Source: Streptomyces sp. IMTB 2501 (GTDB lineage Bacteria; Actinomycetota; Actinomycetes; Streptomycetales; Streptomycetaceae). From it: a stretch of 64,000 nucleotides of DNA. The DNA lies in the NCBI RefSeq assembly GCF_001953885.1, contig NZ_MQUS01000011.1:186001-250000 (forward strand), read 5' to 3'. The notes under the pieces are model-generated. The model saw only the letters and a program-made list of their open reading frames with translations, had not been told where the DNA came from and ran no database searches. Shown piece by piece: positions 42,545-52,465 of this stretch. The position numbers and the translations under genes were made by a program. Numbering within the stretch: the stretch's first letter is position 1; each line of letters starts with the position of its first letter.

Positions 42545-45500
42545 TTACGGTACGGCCGCGTCGATCGCCTTCACGATCCGCTTGTCGGAGACGGGGTACG
42601 CCGTGCCCAGGGCGTGGGCGAAATAGCTGACCCGGAGTTCCTCGATCATCCACCGGATGTCCAGGACCTGCCGCGGCACCGGGCGGCCCTGGGGGAGCTG
42701 CTCCAGGAGCCAGGCGTACTCGTCCTGCATCTCGTGGACCTTCTCCATACGCGTCGTGTCCCGCTGGACGTTCGTCGGCATCTGCTGCAGTCGCCGGTCG
42801 GCGGCGACCAGGTACCGCATCAGGTCGGACAGACGGCGTATGCCCGCCCACGTGACGAATCCCGGCTTCACGAGGGCGTCCAGCTGCTTGCGGACGTCCG
42901 TCAGGTTCGCGAGCAGCGTCGGGCTGTTCACGGCCTTCAGACGGCGCTCACAGGCCTGCCAGGCCGCGAGGACCTGCTGCACCTGGCCGACCGTGCGGAC
43001 CGTCGTGTCGACGATCTCCGCGCGCACCTTGTCGTAGAGCTTCCGGTACGACTCCTCGTCCCACACCGGCCCGCCGAAGTCCGCGATCAGCTTGTCCGCC
43101 GCCGCCATCGCGCAGTCGTCGAACAGGGCCTGGATGGAGCCGTGGGGGTTGGCGGACAGGGCCAGCTTCTGGGCGTTGGTCAGCTTCTCGGACGCGAACT
43201 TGGCCGGGTTCACCGGGATGTTCCGCAGGATGAGGCGCCGGGTGCCCTTCCACATCGCCTCGGCCTGCTCCGCCTCCGTGTCGAAGAGGCGGACCGAGAC
43301 CGTGTCGCCGTCGTCCACCAGCGCCGGGTACGCCTTCACGGGCTGGCCGGCGCGGCGGGTTTCGAAGACCCGGGTGAGCGTGCCGATCGTCCAGTCGCTG
43401 AGGCCCTTGCGCTCCAGGGACTCGCCGCCCTCGCGGGAGGCCGTGGCCGCGGCCGCCTGGGACAGGGCCTCCCGCGCCTTCGGCTTCAGCTTGAGCTTCA
43501 GCGCCTCCAGGTCCTTGTCCTCGGCCAGCTTCCGGCGCCGCTCGTCGACGATCCGGAAGGTGATCTTGAGGTGGTCGGGGACCTTCGCCCAGTCGAAGTC
43601 CTCCGGCTCGAACGGGACGCCCACCATCCGCTTCAGCTCGCGGGCCATCGTCACGGTCAGCGGCTCCTGGAGGGGCACCGCCCGCTCCAGGAAGGCCCTC
43701 GCGTAGTTCGGCGCGGGTACGTAGTTGCGGCGGACCGGTTTGGGGAGGGTGCGGATCAGCTCCGTCACGACCTCCTCGCGCAGGCCTGGGATCTGCCAGT
43801 CGAAGCCCTCGTCCGTGACCTGGTTGAGGACCTGGAGCGGGATGTGGACCGTCACACCGTCCGCGTCCGCGCCCGGCTCGAACTGGTACGTCACCCGGAA
43901 CTTGAGCTGCCCCTGCCGCCAGGAGTCCGGATAGTCGGCCTTCGTGACCGCCTCGGCCGACTCCCGGATGAGCATCTCCCGCTCGAAGTCCAGGAAGTCG
44001 GGCTGCTCGTGCCGCTTCCGTTTCCACCAGGAGTCGAAGTGGGCGCCGGAGACGACATGTTCCGGCACCCGCTGGTCGTAGAAGTCGAAGAGCGTCTCGT
44101 CGTCGACCACGATGTCCCGGCGCCGCGCCCGGTGCTCCAACTCCTCCACCTCGCTGAGGAGTCTGCGGTTGTCGGCGTAGAACTTGTGGTGCGTACGCCA
44201 GTCGCCCTCGACCAGCGCGTTGCGGATGAACAGCTCGCGACTCGTCTCCGGGTCGATGCGGCCGTAGTTCACCTTGCGCTGGGCGACGATCGGGACGCCG
44301 TACAGCGTGACCTTCTCGTACGCCATCACCGCCGCCTGGTCCTTCTCCCAGTGCGGTTCGCTGTACGTCCGCTTCAGGAGGTGCTCGGCGAGCGGCTCGA
44401 CCCAGTCGGGCTCGATCTTGGCGTTGACCCGCGCCCACAGCCGGCTCGTCTCCACCAGCTCGGCCGACATCACGAACTTCGGCTGCTTCTTGAACAGCGC
44501 CGAGCCCGGGAAGATCGCGAACTTGGCGCTGCGGGCGCCCAGGTACTCGTTCTTGTTGCCCTCCCGTACGTCCTTCATCCCGATGTGGGAGAGCAGGCCG
44601 GCCAGCAGCGAGACATGGACGCGGTCGCCGGCCGCGTCCTCCTCGTTGAGGTGGATGCCCATCTGCTTCGCCACCGTACGCAGCTGGGTGTAGATGTCCT
44701 GCCACTCACGGATGCGCAGGAAGTTCAGGTACTCCTGCTTGCACATCCGCCGGAACGAGCTGGAGCCCCGCTCCTTCTGCTGCTCGCGGATGTAACCCCA
44801 GAGGTTCAGATAGGCGAGGAAGTCGCTGGTCTCGTCCTTGAAGCGGGCGTGCTGCTGGTCGGCCTGGGTCTGCTTGTCGGCCGGGCGTTCGCGCGGGTCC
44901 TGGATGGACAGCGCGGCGGCGATGACCATGACCTCGCGGACACAGCCGTTCTTGTCGGCCTCCAGCACCATGCGGGCCAGGCGCGGGTCGACGGGCAGCT
45001 GGGCGAGCTTGCGGCCGGTGTCGGTGAGCCGCTTGCGTGCGTCCTTCTCGGCCGGGTTGAGCGCGCCCAGCTCCTGCAGCAGCTGCACACCGTCACGGAT
45101 GTTGCGGTGGTCCGGCGGGTCGATGAACGGGAACTTCTCGATGTCGCCGAGGCCGGCGGCGGTCATCTGCAGGATGACGGAGGCGAGGTTCGTGCGGAGG
45201 ATCTCCGCGTCCGTGAACTCCGGGCGGCCGACGAAGTCGTCCTCGGAGTACAGCCGGATGCAGATGCCGTCGCTCGTCCGGCCGCAGCGCCCCTTGCGCT
45301 GGTTGGCGCTGGCCTGGGAGATCGGCTCGATGGGCAGCCGCTGGACCTTGGTGCGGTGGCTGTAGCGGCTGATCCGGGCGAAGCCGGGGTCGATGACGTA
45401 CTTGATCCCGGGGACGGTGAGGGATGTCTCGGCGACGTTGGTGGCCAGAACGATCCTGCGCCCGGTGTGCGGCTGGAAGACCCGGTGCTGCTCGGCGTGC

Positions 45501-46489
45501 GACAGCCGTGCGTAGAGGGGCAGGATCTCGGTGAATCTGTACCTCTTCTTCTCCAGCGCGTCGGCGGTGTCCCGGATCTCCCGCTCACCGGAGAGGAAGA
45601 CGAGGATGTCGCCCTGCCCCTCGGCCTGGAGTTCCTCCACCGCATCGCAGATGGCCGTGATCTGGTCGCGGTCGGCGTCGTCCGACTCCTCTTCGAGGAG
45701 CGGCCGGTAGCGCACCTCCACCGGGTACGTCCGGCCGCTGACCTCGATGATCGGGGCGTCGCCGAAGTGCCGGGAGAAACGCTCGGGATCGATGGTCGCG
45801 GAGGTGATGACGACCTTGAGATCCGGCCGCTTCGGCAGCAACTGCGCGAGATAGCCGAGCAGGAAGTCGATGTTGAGGGACCGCTCGTGGGCCTCGTCGA
45901 TGATGATCGTGTCGTAGGCGCGCAGTTCGCGGTCGGTCTGGATCTCGGCGAGCAGGATTCCGTCCGTCATCAGCTTGATGAAGGTGGCGTCCGGGTTCAC
46001 CTGGTCGGTGAAGCGGACCTTCCAGCCGACGGCCTCACCGAGGGGCGTCCGCAGCTCCTCCGCGACCCGCTCGGCGACGGTACGGGCGGCGATACGGCGG
46101 GGCTGGGTGTGCCCGATCATGCCACGCACGCCGCGCCCGAGTTCCATACAGATCTTGGGGATCTGCGTGGTCTTGCCGGACCCGGTCTCACCGGCGACGA
46201 TGACGACCTGGTGATCGCGGATGGCCTCCGCGATCACGTCCTTCTTCTGGCTGACGGGCAGCTGCCCGGGGTACGAGACGGCGGGCACACGGGCACGCCG
46301 TTCACCGATCCGTGCCTCGGCCTTGCCGACCTCCGCCTCGATCTCGGCGAGGACGGCGGCGCGGGCCTCCGGCTTACGGATCTTGCGCGCGCCCTCGAGC
46401 CGCCGGCCGAGCCGATGCGCGTCGCGCAGCGACAACTCGGTCAGACGGGGAGCGAGGGTGCCGAGAACGGGGGCGGGATGCGTAGACAT
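42545..46489 (-). CDS. hrpA: ATP-dependent RNA helicase HrpA
   Basis: 1314 residues, normal for HrpA. Walker A AGETGSGKTTQ near residue 98, TQPRRIAA (motif Ia), DEAH box IIIDEAHERSLN, SATIDPERFSRHF (motif III), NVAETSLTVPGIKYV and QRKGRCGRTSDG (motif VI), then the HA2 and OB-fold parts and the long C-terminal DUF3418-type domain. A DEAH-box RNA helicase; bacterial HrpA resolves stalled ribosomes or processes mRNA. The large plus-strand frame over the same DNA is an antisense shadow. Confidence 0.95.
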   Translation of the reverse strand: MSTHPAPVLGTLAPRLTELSLRDAHRLGRRLEGARKIRKPEARAAVLAEIEAEVGKAEARIGERRARVPAVSYPGQLPVSQKKDVIAEAIRDHQVVIVAGETGSGKTTQIPKICMELGRGVRGMIGHTQPRRIAARTVAERVAEELRTPLGEAVGWKVRFTDQVNPDATFIKLMTDGILLAEIQTDRELRAYDTIIIDEAHERSLNIDFLLGYLAQLLPKRPDLKVVITSATIDPERFSRHFGDAPIIEVSGRTYPVEVRYRPLLEEESDDADRDQITAICDAVEELQAEGQGDILVFLSGEREIRDTADALEKKRYRFTEILPLYARLSHAEQHRVFQPHTGRRIVLATNVAETSLTVPGIKYVIDPGFARISRYSHRTKVQRLPIEPISQASANQRKGRCGRTSDGICIRLYSEDDFVGRPEFTDAEILRTNLASVILQMTAAGLGDIEKFPFIDPPDHRNIRDGVQLLQELGALNPAEKDARKRLTDTGRKLAQLPVDPRLARMVLEADKNGCVREVMVIAAALSIQDPRERPADKQTQADQQHARFKDETSDFLAYLNLWGYIREQQKERGSSSFRRMCKQEYLNFLRIREWQDIYTQLRTVAKQMGIHLNEEDAAGDRVHVSLLAGLLSHIGMKDVREGNKNEYLGARSAKFAIFPGSALFKKQPKFVMSAELVETSRLWARVNAKIEPDWVEPLAEHLLKRTYSEPHWEKDQAAVMAYEKVTLYGVPIVAQRKVNYGRIDPETSRELFIRNALVEGDWRTHHKFYADNRRLLSEVEELEHRARRRDIVVDDETLFDFYDQRVPEHVVSGAHFDSWWKRKRHEQPDFLDFEREMLIRESAEAVTKADYPDSWRQGQLKFRVTYQFEPGADADGVTVHIPLQVLNQVTDEGFDWQIPGLREEVVTELIRTLPKPVRRNYVPAPNYARAFLERAVPLQEPLTVTMARELKRMVGVPFEPEDFDWAKVPDHLKITFRIVDERRRKLAEDKDLEALKLKLKPKAREALSQAAAATASREGGESLERKGLSDWTIGTLTRVFETRRAGQPVKAYPALVDDGDTVSVRLFDTEAEQAEAMWKGTRRLILRNIPVNPAKFASEKLTNAQKLALSANPHGSIQALFDDCAMAAADKLIADFGGPVWDEESYRKLYDKVRAEIVDTTVRTVGQVQQVLAAWQACERRLKAVNSPTLLANLTDVRKQLDALVKPGFVTWAGIRRLSDLMRYLVAADRRLQQMPTNVQRDTTRMEKVHEMQDEYAWLLEQLPQGRPVPRQVLDIRWMIEELRVSYFAHALGTAYPVSDKRIVKAIDAAVP

Positions 46490-46546
46490 ACGCGATCCAG
46501 GATCTCACCCCGTCCGAAAAACAAGCGAACGATTTGACCGCGCTGC

Positions 46547-46720
46547 TCAGGGAGTCCGCTGGGGCGGCGGCGTGGCGGCCGGCGGTGTCGTGGCCGGAGC
46601 AGCGCCCTGCTGGCCCAGCGCGATCGACTTCGCGGTACTTGAGACTGCCTTGATGCCCAGGTAGGCGGTGGTCATGCTGCTCACGGCAGTGAACGCGGCG
46701 GTCAGGACGCCGACGATCAC
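46547..46720 (-). CDS. Small membrane peptide
   Basis: 57 residues from the GTG at 46720. One hydrophobic segment (MIVGVLTAAFTAVSSMTTAYLGI) is followed by a Lys-containing stretch and a Pro/Thr-rich tail (APATTPPAATPPPQRTP). Just upstream, with its stop at 46742, is another short hydrophobic frame without a start (YGLLALIISNLAIAAVAIFGV), so this may be the 3' piece of a former two-gene membrane unit. Moderate support. Confidence 0.4.
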   Translation of the reverse strand: MIVGVLTAAFTAVSSMTTAYLGIKAVSSTAKSIALGQQGAAPATTPPAATPPPQRTP

Positions 46721-46832
46721 GGACTCGTCCTCGTGGAGCCGTCACACACCGAAGATCGCGACGGCCGCTATCGCCAGATTGCTGATGATCAGCGCGAGCA
46801 GCCCGTACCGCGCCCGGTCGTAACCGAACGAC

Positions 46833-46862
46833 GAAGGCCCCGTTCATTGAACGGGGCCTTCG
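46833..46862 (-). terminator. Terminator of the tRNA-Phe unit
   Basis: AAGGCCCCGTTC-ATT-GAACGGGGCCTT stem-loop directly downstream of minus-strand tRNA-Phe. Confidence 0.85.
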
Positions 46863-46868
46863 TGGCTG

Positions 46869-46942
46869 TGGCTGGGGCCGGGGTCGAACCGGCGACCTTC
46901 CGCTTTTCAGGCGGACGCTCGTACCAACTGAGCTACCCAGCC
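46869..46942 (-). tRNA. tRNA-Phe (GAA)
   Basis: Acceptor GGCTGGG/CCCAGCC, D arm AGCTCAGTTGGTACGAGC, anticodon arm CCGCCTGAAAAGCGG (GAA), T arm with GTTCGAC, discriminator A. Confidence 0.96.
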
Positions 46943-46966
46943 AAGGTGTTTCACGTGAAACACCAG

Positions 46967-47041
46967 CGGTCCTGACGGGATTTGAACCCGCGGCCTCCAC
47001 CTTGACAGGGTGGCGAGCACTCCAAACTGCTCCACAGGACC
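46967..47041 (-). tRNA. tRNA-Asp (GUC), copy 2
   Basis: Same sequence as the tRNA at 42375; part of a Glu-Asp-Phe minus-strand cluster read in the order 47150 to 46869. Confidence 0.96.
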
Positions 47042-47077
47042 AAGCTTGCGTGCAACAGTGTCGCACACGGCATTGCG

Positions 47078-47150
47078 TGCCCCCAACGGGATTCGAACCC
47101 GTGCTACCGCCTTGAAAGGGCGGCGTCCTAGGCCGCTAGACGATGAGGGC
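47078..47150 (-). tRNA. tRNA-Glu (UUC)
   Basis: Acceptor GCCCTCA/TGGGGGC, anticodon arm CCGCCCTTTCAAGGCGG (TTC), T arm CGGGTTCGAATCCCG, discriminator A. First of the tRNA cluster. Confidence 0.96.
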
Positions 47151-47230
47151 TATCGGCCCGCCTGGGCGCTTCTCAGCGCGTCGGGGACGTGAGAAGCATA
47201 TGGGATGGCGGGGAGTATCGCCAAAACGGT

Positions 47231-48823
47231 TTACGGCGAAGAGGTGGAAGAGGCGGGGGAAGGGGTTGCCGGGGTGGGGGTGGCGCTCGGTTTCCCGTGG
47301 TGGGTCCGCTGGTGGAGGGCGTCGTCGGCCAGGTGGCGGCTGACCTCGGCCGTCGTCTCGCCCAGGCCGCCCAGTTTGATCGCGTCCCAGGCCTGCAGCC
47401 GTCGGCTGTCGCGGTCGAAGTAGAGGATCGAGGCCTCGATGGGGGCCGGGTAGGTGCGCTCCACCGCACGCAGCCCGCTGCCGCCCGTGGAGCCCTCCAT
47501 GCGCAGCCTCGTGCCGTAGGGCAGTTTCTCGTCCCCCTCGTGGTGCAGATGGCCGCACAGCACGAGCGGCACCTCGCCGTCCGTCTCGCGGGCCGCGGCC
47601 GGCTCGTGGGCGACGGCGACGTCGACCGGGGTGTGCCGGGCCTTCTGGTCGCGCAGGGCGCTGGCCAGCCGGTCCCCCGCCAGCTGCTCGGCCGCGTCGC
47701 CGCCGGGCACCACCGAGCGGTCGGGGGTGAACTGCGGGTCGCCGATGCCCGCGAAACGCAGTCCGGCGACCGTCTGGGCGCGGCCGTCGTCCAGGATGTG
47801 CACGTTCTTCATCCGCTCCAGATAGTGCTGGGTGGTCGGCGAGTCGTGGTTCCCGCGCACCCAGAGGTACGGCACTCCCAGGCCCCGGATCGGGTCCAGG
47901 AAGCCGTTCTCCGCCGCGATGCCGTGGTCCATCGTGTCGCCGGAGTCCACGATCACGTTCACCTTGTACTGCTCCACCAGCGAGGCGATGATCTTCCAGC
48001 TCGCCGGGTTGAGGTGGATGTCCGACACGTGCAGGACCCGGATGGTGGAGGGATCCGGCTGGTAGGCCGGGAGCGTGGAGGTGACGTCGTAGAGCTTCGT
48101 CACGTTCGTCACCAGGCGGGCCAGCTCCTTCTGGTAGACGCCGAAGTCGGAGACGATGCTGCGTGCGTTGCCGACCACCTGCGGTGCCGAGCTGAGCAGG
48201 CCGGAGAACTTCGGCTCCAGTATCGACTTCGGGTTCCAGGTGGCGGCCGCGCTCGCCCCGGACGCGGCCAGCAGGGTCAGGGCGAGGCCGCCGGCGGTGA
48301 GGGCCCGGCGGGGGCTGCGGTAGACGGCGAGGCCGAGGGCCGTGGCGCCGGCGACCACAGCGACACAGGAGCGCACGGCCAGGTCCAGCGTGTCGTGCTC
48401 GACGTCCTTGGCGACCTCGTCCTGCAGTCCGGAGATCCGCTCGGGGTGGTCGACCAGCGCCTGGGAGCGGAGTGGGTCGAGCTGGTCCACGTTCACGTCC
48501 AGGCGGACGGGCGCCACATGGCTGTCCAGGGTGAGCGCGCCCAGCGGCGAGATATTGATCTTCGTGCCGCCGGTGAGGGACGGGCGCAGCGCCATCGTCG
48601 TGTTCATGGGGCCGACCGGGGCCCGTACGTTCCCCACGATCAGCAGCCCCAGCCAGGCGCCTACGAGGACGACGGCCGTGAGACCGAGGGCACGGAGCCA
48701 GGGGCGCGGGCGGGCGGTGACTTCCGGCACGGTGAGTTCCGGGGCGGCGGGCTTCGGGGCGGCGCGTTGCGGAACGGGGAGCGGGCGGGCGCCGTGGGCG
48801 GCGTGGCGCAGGCGGTGAGTCAT
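47231..48823 (-). CDS. Membrane-anchored metallophosphoesterase
   Basis: 530 residues from ATG 48823; an upstream in-frame ATG at 48856 is possible and neither has a clear ribosome site. Three membrane spans: LRALGLTAVVLVGAWLGLLIV, VRSCVAVVAGATALGLAVY and GGLALTLLAASGASAAA. Then a calcineurin-like phosphoesterase domain: HVSDIHLN (DxH), IVDSGDTMDHG (GD), VRGNHDSP (GNHD), VAVAHEPA and LCGHLHHEG (GHxH), the full metal-site set. A Thr/Pro/Ser-rich tail ends the protein. It likely hydrolyses phosphate esters at the membrane; the substrate is unknown. Confidence 0.88.
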   Translation of the reverse strand: MTHRLRHAAHGARPLPVPQRAAPKPAAPELTVPEVTARPRPWLRALGLTAVVLVGAWLGLLIVGNVRAPVGPMNTTMALRPSLTGGTKINISPLGALTLDSHVAPVRLDVNVDQLDPLRSQALVDHPERISGLQDEVAKDVEHDTLDLAVRSCVAVVAGATALGLAVYRSPRRALTAGGLALTLLAASGASAAATWNPKSILEPKFSGLLSSAPQVVGNARSIVSDFGVYQKELARLVTNVTKLYDVTSTLPAYQPDPSTIRVLHVSDIHLNPASWKIIASLVEQYKVNVIVDSGDTMDHGIAAENGFLDPIRGLGVPYLWVRGNHDSPTTQHYLERMKNVHILDDGRAQTVAGLRFAGIGDPQFTPDRSVVPGGDAAEQLAGDRLASALRDQKARHTPVDVAVAHEPAAARETDGEVPLVLCGHLHHEGDEKLPYGTRLRMEGSTGGSGLRAVERTYPAPIEASILYFDRDSRRLQAWDAIKLGGLGETTAEVSRHLADDALHQRTHHGKPSATPTPATPSPASSTSSP

Positions 48824-48938
48824 CGTGCGGAGGGCTGCGACGGGAACGCGGACCATTGGTGCCGTATGCCCAAGTCCGGCCGTGGATATGCGGTGCCGCA
48901 CCGCTCTCGTACGGGCCCCCGTACCGGACAATGACCGT

Positions 48939-49289
48939 GTGCTGGAGATGACGCGCGAGGAGTTCGAGGAACTGGTCGCCGAGGCGCTCGACCGGATCCC
49001 GCCGGAGCTGACGCGGCTCATGGACAACGTGGCGGTGTTCGTGGAGGACGAACCGCCCGCCCACGACCCCGAGCTGCTCGGCCTGTACGAGGGCACACCG
49101 CTGACCGACCGCGGCGAGTGGTACGCGGGCGTGCTGCCGGACCGGATCACCGTCTATCGCGGGCCGACGCTGAGGATGTGCGACAGCCGCGCGGACGTCG
49201 TCGCCGAGACCGAGGTGACCGTGGTCCACGAGATCGCCCACCACTTCGGCATCGACGACGCCCGGCTCCATGCCCTTGGGTACGGGTGA
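48939..49289 (+). CDS. Metallopeptidase (zincin) family protein
   Basis: 116 residues from the GTG at 48939 (MLEMTREEFEELVAEAL). The zinc motif HEIAHHFGI near residue 99 is the HExxHxxGx signature of minimal zincins (PF06262-type). The ELTRLMDNVAVFVEDEP stretch before it is also family-typical. Intracellular, no signal peptide. The biological substrate of this widespread actinobacterial family is unknown. It is divergent from the phosphoesterase gene, with starts about 115 bp apart. Confidence 0.9.
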   Translation: MLEMTREEFEELVAEALDRIPPELTRLMDNVAVFVEDEPPAHDPELLGLYEGTPLTDRGEWYAGVLPDRITVYRGPTLRMCDSRADVVAETEVTVVHEIAHHFGIDDARLHALGYG

Positions 49290-49450
49290 GTGCGGTAGCG
49301 GTGAATGACGAGGTACGCACTACGGCGGAGGGGGTCGTAGACGTGCGTCGGCTTGTGGGTGGGCGTCGATGCGGACGTGGCGCGTGTCTTCTTGCGGGCG
49401 GCGGGAGTTGGGGAGGTTGACTCCGTTCCTTGCCTCCGGAGGTGGCCGCC

Positions 49451-49972
49451 GTGCGCCCCTTGTCCGTACCCGTCCGGCTCACCGTCTCGGTGCTGGCCCT
49501 CGCCGCTGCCGCCGGCTGTGTGAACGTGGGTGACGACGCGGTCCCGGCCAGGCCCTCGCACTCGGCGGGCCGGCACGGTGGTGAGGCGCCCGACGGCGGC
49601 CCGGTGGACGGTGCCAGGGGCTTCGGCGAGCACGGCAGGGCGGGCGAGGACAACAAGCACGAGCACGGCGGCAAGGCGAAGCCGGGGACGTCGCCCTCCG
49701 CCTCGGACACCCCGTCCGGCGAGGACAGCGTCCCCGCGGCCCCGGCGAAACCCGGCAAGCCGGGCCGGACCGTCAAGCCCGGCGATCCGGCGCCCACCGA
49801 GGCCCCGCCGACACCACCGGCCACCTCCGCCCCGCCCGAGCCCCCGCCCTCCACCCCGCCTCCGGCGACCTCCGAGCCCCCGACGGCCGAGCCGTCCTCG
49901 TCGGCGCACGCGGAGACGGGACCGCAGCTCGTCCAGCGCGAACCGGCACCGGCTGCGGGCGCACCGGCGTGA
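49451..49972 (+). CDS. Pro/Ala-rich putative lipoprotein
   Basis: 173 residues from the GTG at 49451, eight bases after a perfect GGAGG. Signal peptide with lipobox-like AAAAGC (Cys near residue 23). The remainder is low complexity: a Gly/His/Lys section (GEHGRAGEDNKHEHGGK) and a long Pro/Ser/Thr/Glu section (PPTPPATSAPPEPPPSTPPP). It is likely a surface-exposed spacer-like lipoprotein with no enzymatic domain. Function unknown. Confidence 0.7.
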   Translation: MRPLSVPVRLTVSVLALAAAAGCVNVGDDAVPARPSHSAGRHGGEAPDGGPVDGARGFGEHGRAGEDNKHEHGGKAKPGTSPSASDTPSGEDSVPAAPAKPGKPGRTVKPGDPAPTEAPPTPPATSAPPEPPPSTPPPATSEPPTAEPSSSAHAETGPQLVQREPAPAAGAPA

Positions 49973-50219
49973 GCGGCCGAGCCGGAGCTGACCCGAGCAG
50001 ATGAGGTCCGACCTGCGACTATGAGGCTCGGTTTGCCTTCAGGGGTGGTGAGTGCGTATGGTGGTAGATCGTTTGATCCCATTTGCCCGGCGCCACCACA
50101 GAGCGCGCCGTGTGGCGCGTACTCTCCTTTGCCGTGGCGGACCGCATTGAGGCGGTCGTGAGCGAAACACGGAGTTGACGGGCGCGTGCCGAAGAGACTC
50201 CGGAAGGTTTCGCATTCGC

Positions 50220-52436
50220 ATGTCCGTGTCCAGCACTGACCAGTTCGTCGTGTCCGAGAACGAGTTCAACGAGATCGACCAGCTCGACAAGGAACTCGCC
50301 GACGTGACCGACGAGGTCGCCGAGGCCCCCGAGGCCGCTGACACCCAGTCCCCCCAGATCACCTTCGCCGACCTCGGCCTGCCCGAGGGTGTCGTGCGCA
50401 AGCTCGCGCAGAACGGCGTGACGACCCCCTTCCCGATCCAGGCCGCGACCATCCCGGACGCCCTGGTCGGCAAGGACATCCTCGGCCGTGGCCGCACCGG
50501 CTCCGGCAAGACCCTCTCCTTCGGTCTGCCGACCCTGGCCACGCTGGCCGGCGGCCGCACCGAGAAGAAGCGCCCCCGCGCGGTCATCCTCACCCCGACC
50601 CGCGAGCTGGCCATGCAGGTCGCCGACGCCCTCCAGCCGTACGGCGACGTCCTCGGCCTGAAGATGAAGGTCGTCTGCGGCGGCACCTCCATGGGCAACC
50701 AGATCTACGCCCTGGAGCGCGGCGTCGACATCCTCGTCGCCACGCCCGGCCGTCTGCGCGACATCATCAACCGCGGCGCCTGCTCGCTGGAGGACGTGCA
50801 GATCGCCGTACTCGACGAGGCCGACCAGATGTCCGACCTGGGCTTCCTGCCCGAGGTCACCGAGCTGCTGGACCAGGTCCCGGCGGGCGGCCAGCGCATG
50901 CTGTTCTCCGCCACGATGGAGAACGAGATCCAGACCCTCGTCGACCGCTACCTGAACAGCCCCGTCTCCCACGAGGTGGACGCGGCCCAGGGCGCCGTCA
51001 CGACGATGTCCCACCACATCCTCATCGTGAAGCCCAAGGACAAGGCGCCGGTCACCGCCGCGATCGCCTCCCGCAAGGGCCGCACGATCATCTTCGTCCG
51101 CACCCAGCTGGGCGCCGACCGCGTCGCCGAGCAGCTGCGCGAGGCCGGTGCGAAGGCCGACGCGCTGCACGGTGGCATGACCCAGGGCGCCCGCACCCGC
51201 ACGCTGGCCGACTTCAAGGACGGTTACGTCAACGTCCTGGTCGCCACCGACGTCGCCGCCCGCGGTATCCACGTCGACGGCATCGACCTGGTCCTGAACG
51301 TGGACCCGGCCGGTGACCACAAGGACTACCTGCACCGCGCCGGCCGCACCGCTCGCGCTGGCCGCACGGGCACGGTCGTCTCCCTGTCCCTGCCGCACCA
51401 GCGGCGCCAGATCTTCCGCCTGATGGAGGACGCCGGCGTGGACGCGGCCCGCCACATCATCCAGGGCGGTGCCGCCTTCGACCCGGAGGTCGCCGAGATC
51501 ACCGGCGCCCGCTCCATGACCGAGGTCCAGGCTGAGTCCGCGGGCAACGCCGCCCAGCAGGCCGAGCGCGAGGTCACCCAGCTCACCAAGCAGCTGGAGC
51601 GCGCCCAGCGCCGCGCCGCCGAGCTGCGCGAGGAGGCCGACCGGCTGGTCGCCCGGGTCGCCCGCGAGCGCGGCGAGGACCCGGAGACCGCGGTGGCCGA
51701 GGCCCAGGCGACGGCCGCGGAGGAGCTGGCGGTCGCCGAGGCCGCTGCCGCCGCCGAGCAGCGGGCCGAGCGCGAGGAGCGTCCGGCGGCTTCGGCGCCG
51801 TACGAGCGCCGGGAGCGGCGCGGCTTCGACCGCGACCGTGGTGACCGTGCCGAGCGGGGCTTCGAGCGCCGTGAGGAGCGGGGTGACCGTGGTGGCCGTG
51901 GCTTCGAGCGTCGCGACGAGCGCCGCCCGTTCGACCGTGACCGGGGTGGTTTCGAGCGTCGTGACGACCGTGGTGGCCGTGGCTTCGAGCGTCGCGACGA
52001 CCGTCGTCCGTTCGACCGTGACCGCAACGACCGTAATGACCGCGGTGGCCGTTCCTTCGAGCGTCGTGACGACCGGGGTGGTTTCGAGCGTCGTGACGAC
52101 CGTGGTGGCCGTGGCTTCGAGCGCCGTGACGACCGTCGTCCGTTCGACCGTGACCGCAACGACCGTAATGACCGCGGTGACCGTGGTGGCCGTTCCTTCG
52201 AGCGTCGTGACGACCGGGGTGGTTTCGAGCGTCGTGACGACCGTGGCGGCTTCCGCCGGGACGAGCGTGGCGGGCACCGCGGCAGCGACCGTCCGTTCAA
52301 CCGTGACCGCCGCGACGACCGTCCGGGCTTCCGCTCCGGTGGCCACGAGCGCCCCTACGGCCGCCGTGACGACCACCGCGGCAACGGCTCCTTCGGCCGC
52401 CGCGAGGACAAGCCGCGCTGGAAGCGCAACGGCTGA
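50220..52436 (+). CDS. DEAD-box RNA helicase with RGG-like repeat tail
   Basis: 738 residues from the ATG at 50220. Core motifs in order: Q motif FPIQAATIPDAL, Walker A GRTGSGKT, TPTRELA, TPGR, VLDEADQM (DEAD), FSATM, IIFVRTQ, VLVATDVAARGIHV and HRAGRTARAG. After about residue 430 comes a coiled-coil-like Ala/Glu/Arg stretch, then about 180 residues of repeated FERRDDRGG / RPFDRDRNDRNDRGG units forming an Arg/Gly/Asp tail that likely binds RNA. It unwinds RNA, probably in ribosome assembly or cold adaptation. Confidence 0.95.
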   Translation: MSVSSTDQFVVSENEFNEIDQLDKELADVTDEVAEAPEAADTQSPQITFADLGLPEGVVRKLAQNGVTTPFPIQAATIPDALVGKDILGRGRTGSGKTLSFGLPTLATLAGGRTEKKRPRAVILTPTRELAMQVADALQPYGDVLGLKMKVVCGGTSMGNQIYALERGVDILVATPGRLRDIINRGACSLEDVQIAVLDEADQMSDLGFLPEVTELLDQVPAGGQRMLFSATMENEIQTLVDRYLNSPVSHEVDAAQGAVTTMSHHILIVKPKDKAPVTAAIASRKGRTIIFVRTQLGADRVAEQLREAGAKADALHGGMTQGARTRTLADFKDGYVNVLVATDVAARGIHVDGIDLVLNVDPAGDHKDYLHRAGRTARAGRTGTVVSLSLPHQRRQIFRLMEDAGVDAARHIIQGGAAFDPEVAEITGARSMTEVQAESAGNAAQQAEREVTQLTKQLERAQRRAAELREEADRLVARVARERGEDPETAVAEAQATAAEELAVAEAAAAAEQRAEREERPAASAPYERRERRGFDRDRGDRAERGFERREERGDRGGRGFERRDERRPFDRDRGGFERRDDRGGRGFERRDDRRPFDRDRNDRNDRGGRSFERRDDRGGFERRDDRGGRGFERRDDRRPFDRDRNDRNDRGDRGGRSFERRDDRGGFERRDDRGGFRRDERGGHRGSDRPFNRDRRDDRPGFRSGGHERPYGRRDDHRGNGSFGRREDKPRWKRNG
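51826..52330 (+). repeat. Tandem coding repeats in the helicase tail
   Basis: Units encoding FERRDDRGG, GGRGFERRDDRRPFDRD and RNDRNDRGG recur at DNA level. A stretch of over 40 bp beginning GTCCGTTCGACCGTGACCGC occurs at 52007 and 52138. Such near-identical copies allow slippage and length variation between strains. Confidence 0.8.
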
Positions 52437-52465
52437 CGCAGCTGAGCACCGCCGAGTGATCTGAG

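Noticed and set aside
42347..46537. 1396-codon plus-strand frame over hrpA
   Set aside because: Antisense shadow of a high-GC gene; composition is V/L/R/G-rich with no domain, while the minus strand encodes a complete HrpA.
51826..52330. Repeat array as CRISPR or mobile element
   Set aside because: Repeats are in frame and encode the Arg/Gly/Asp tail of the DEAD-box helicase.
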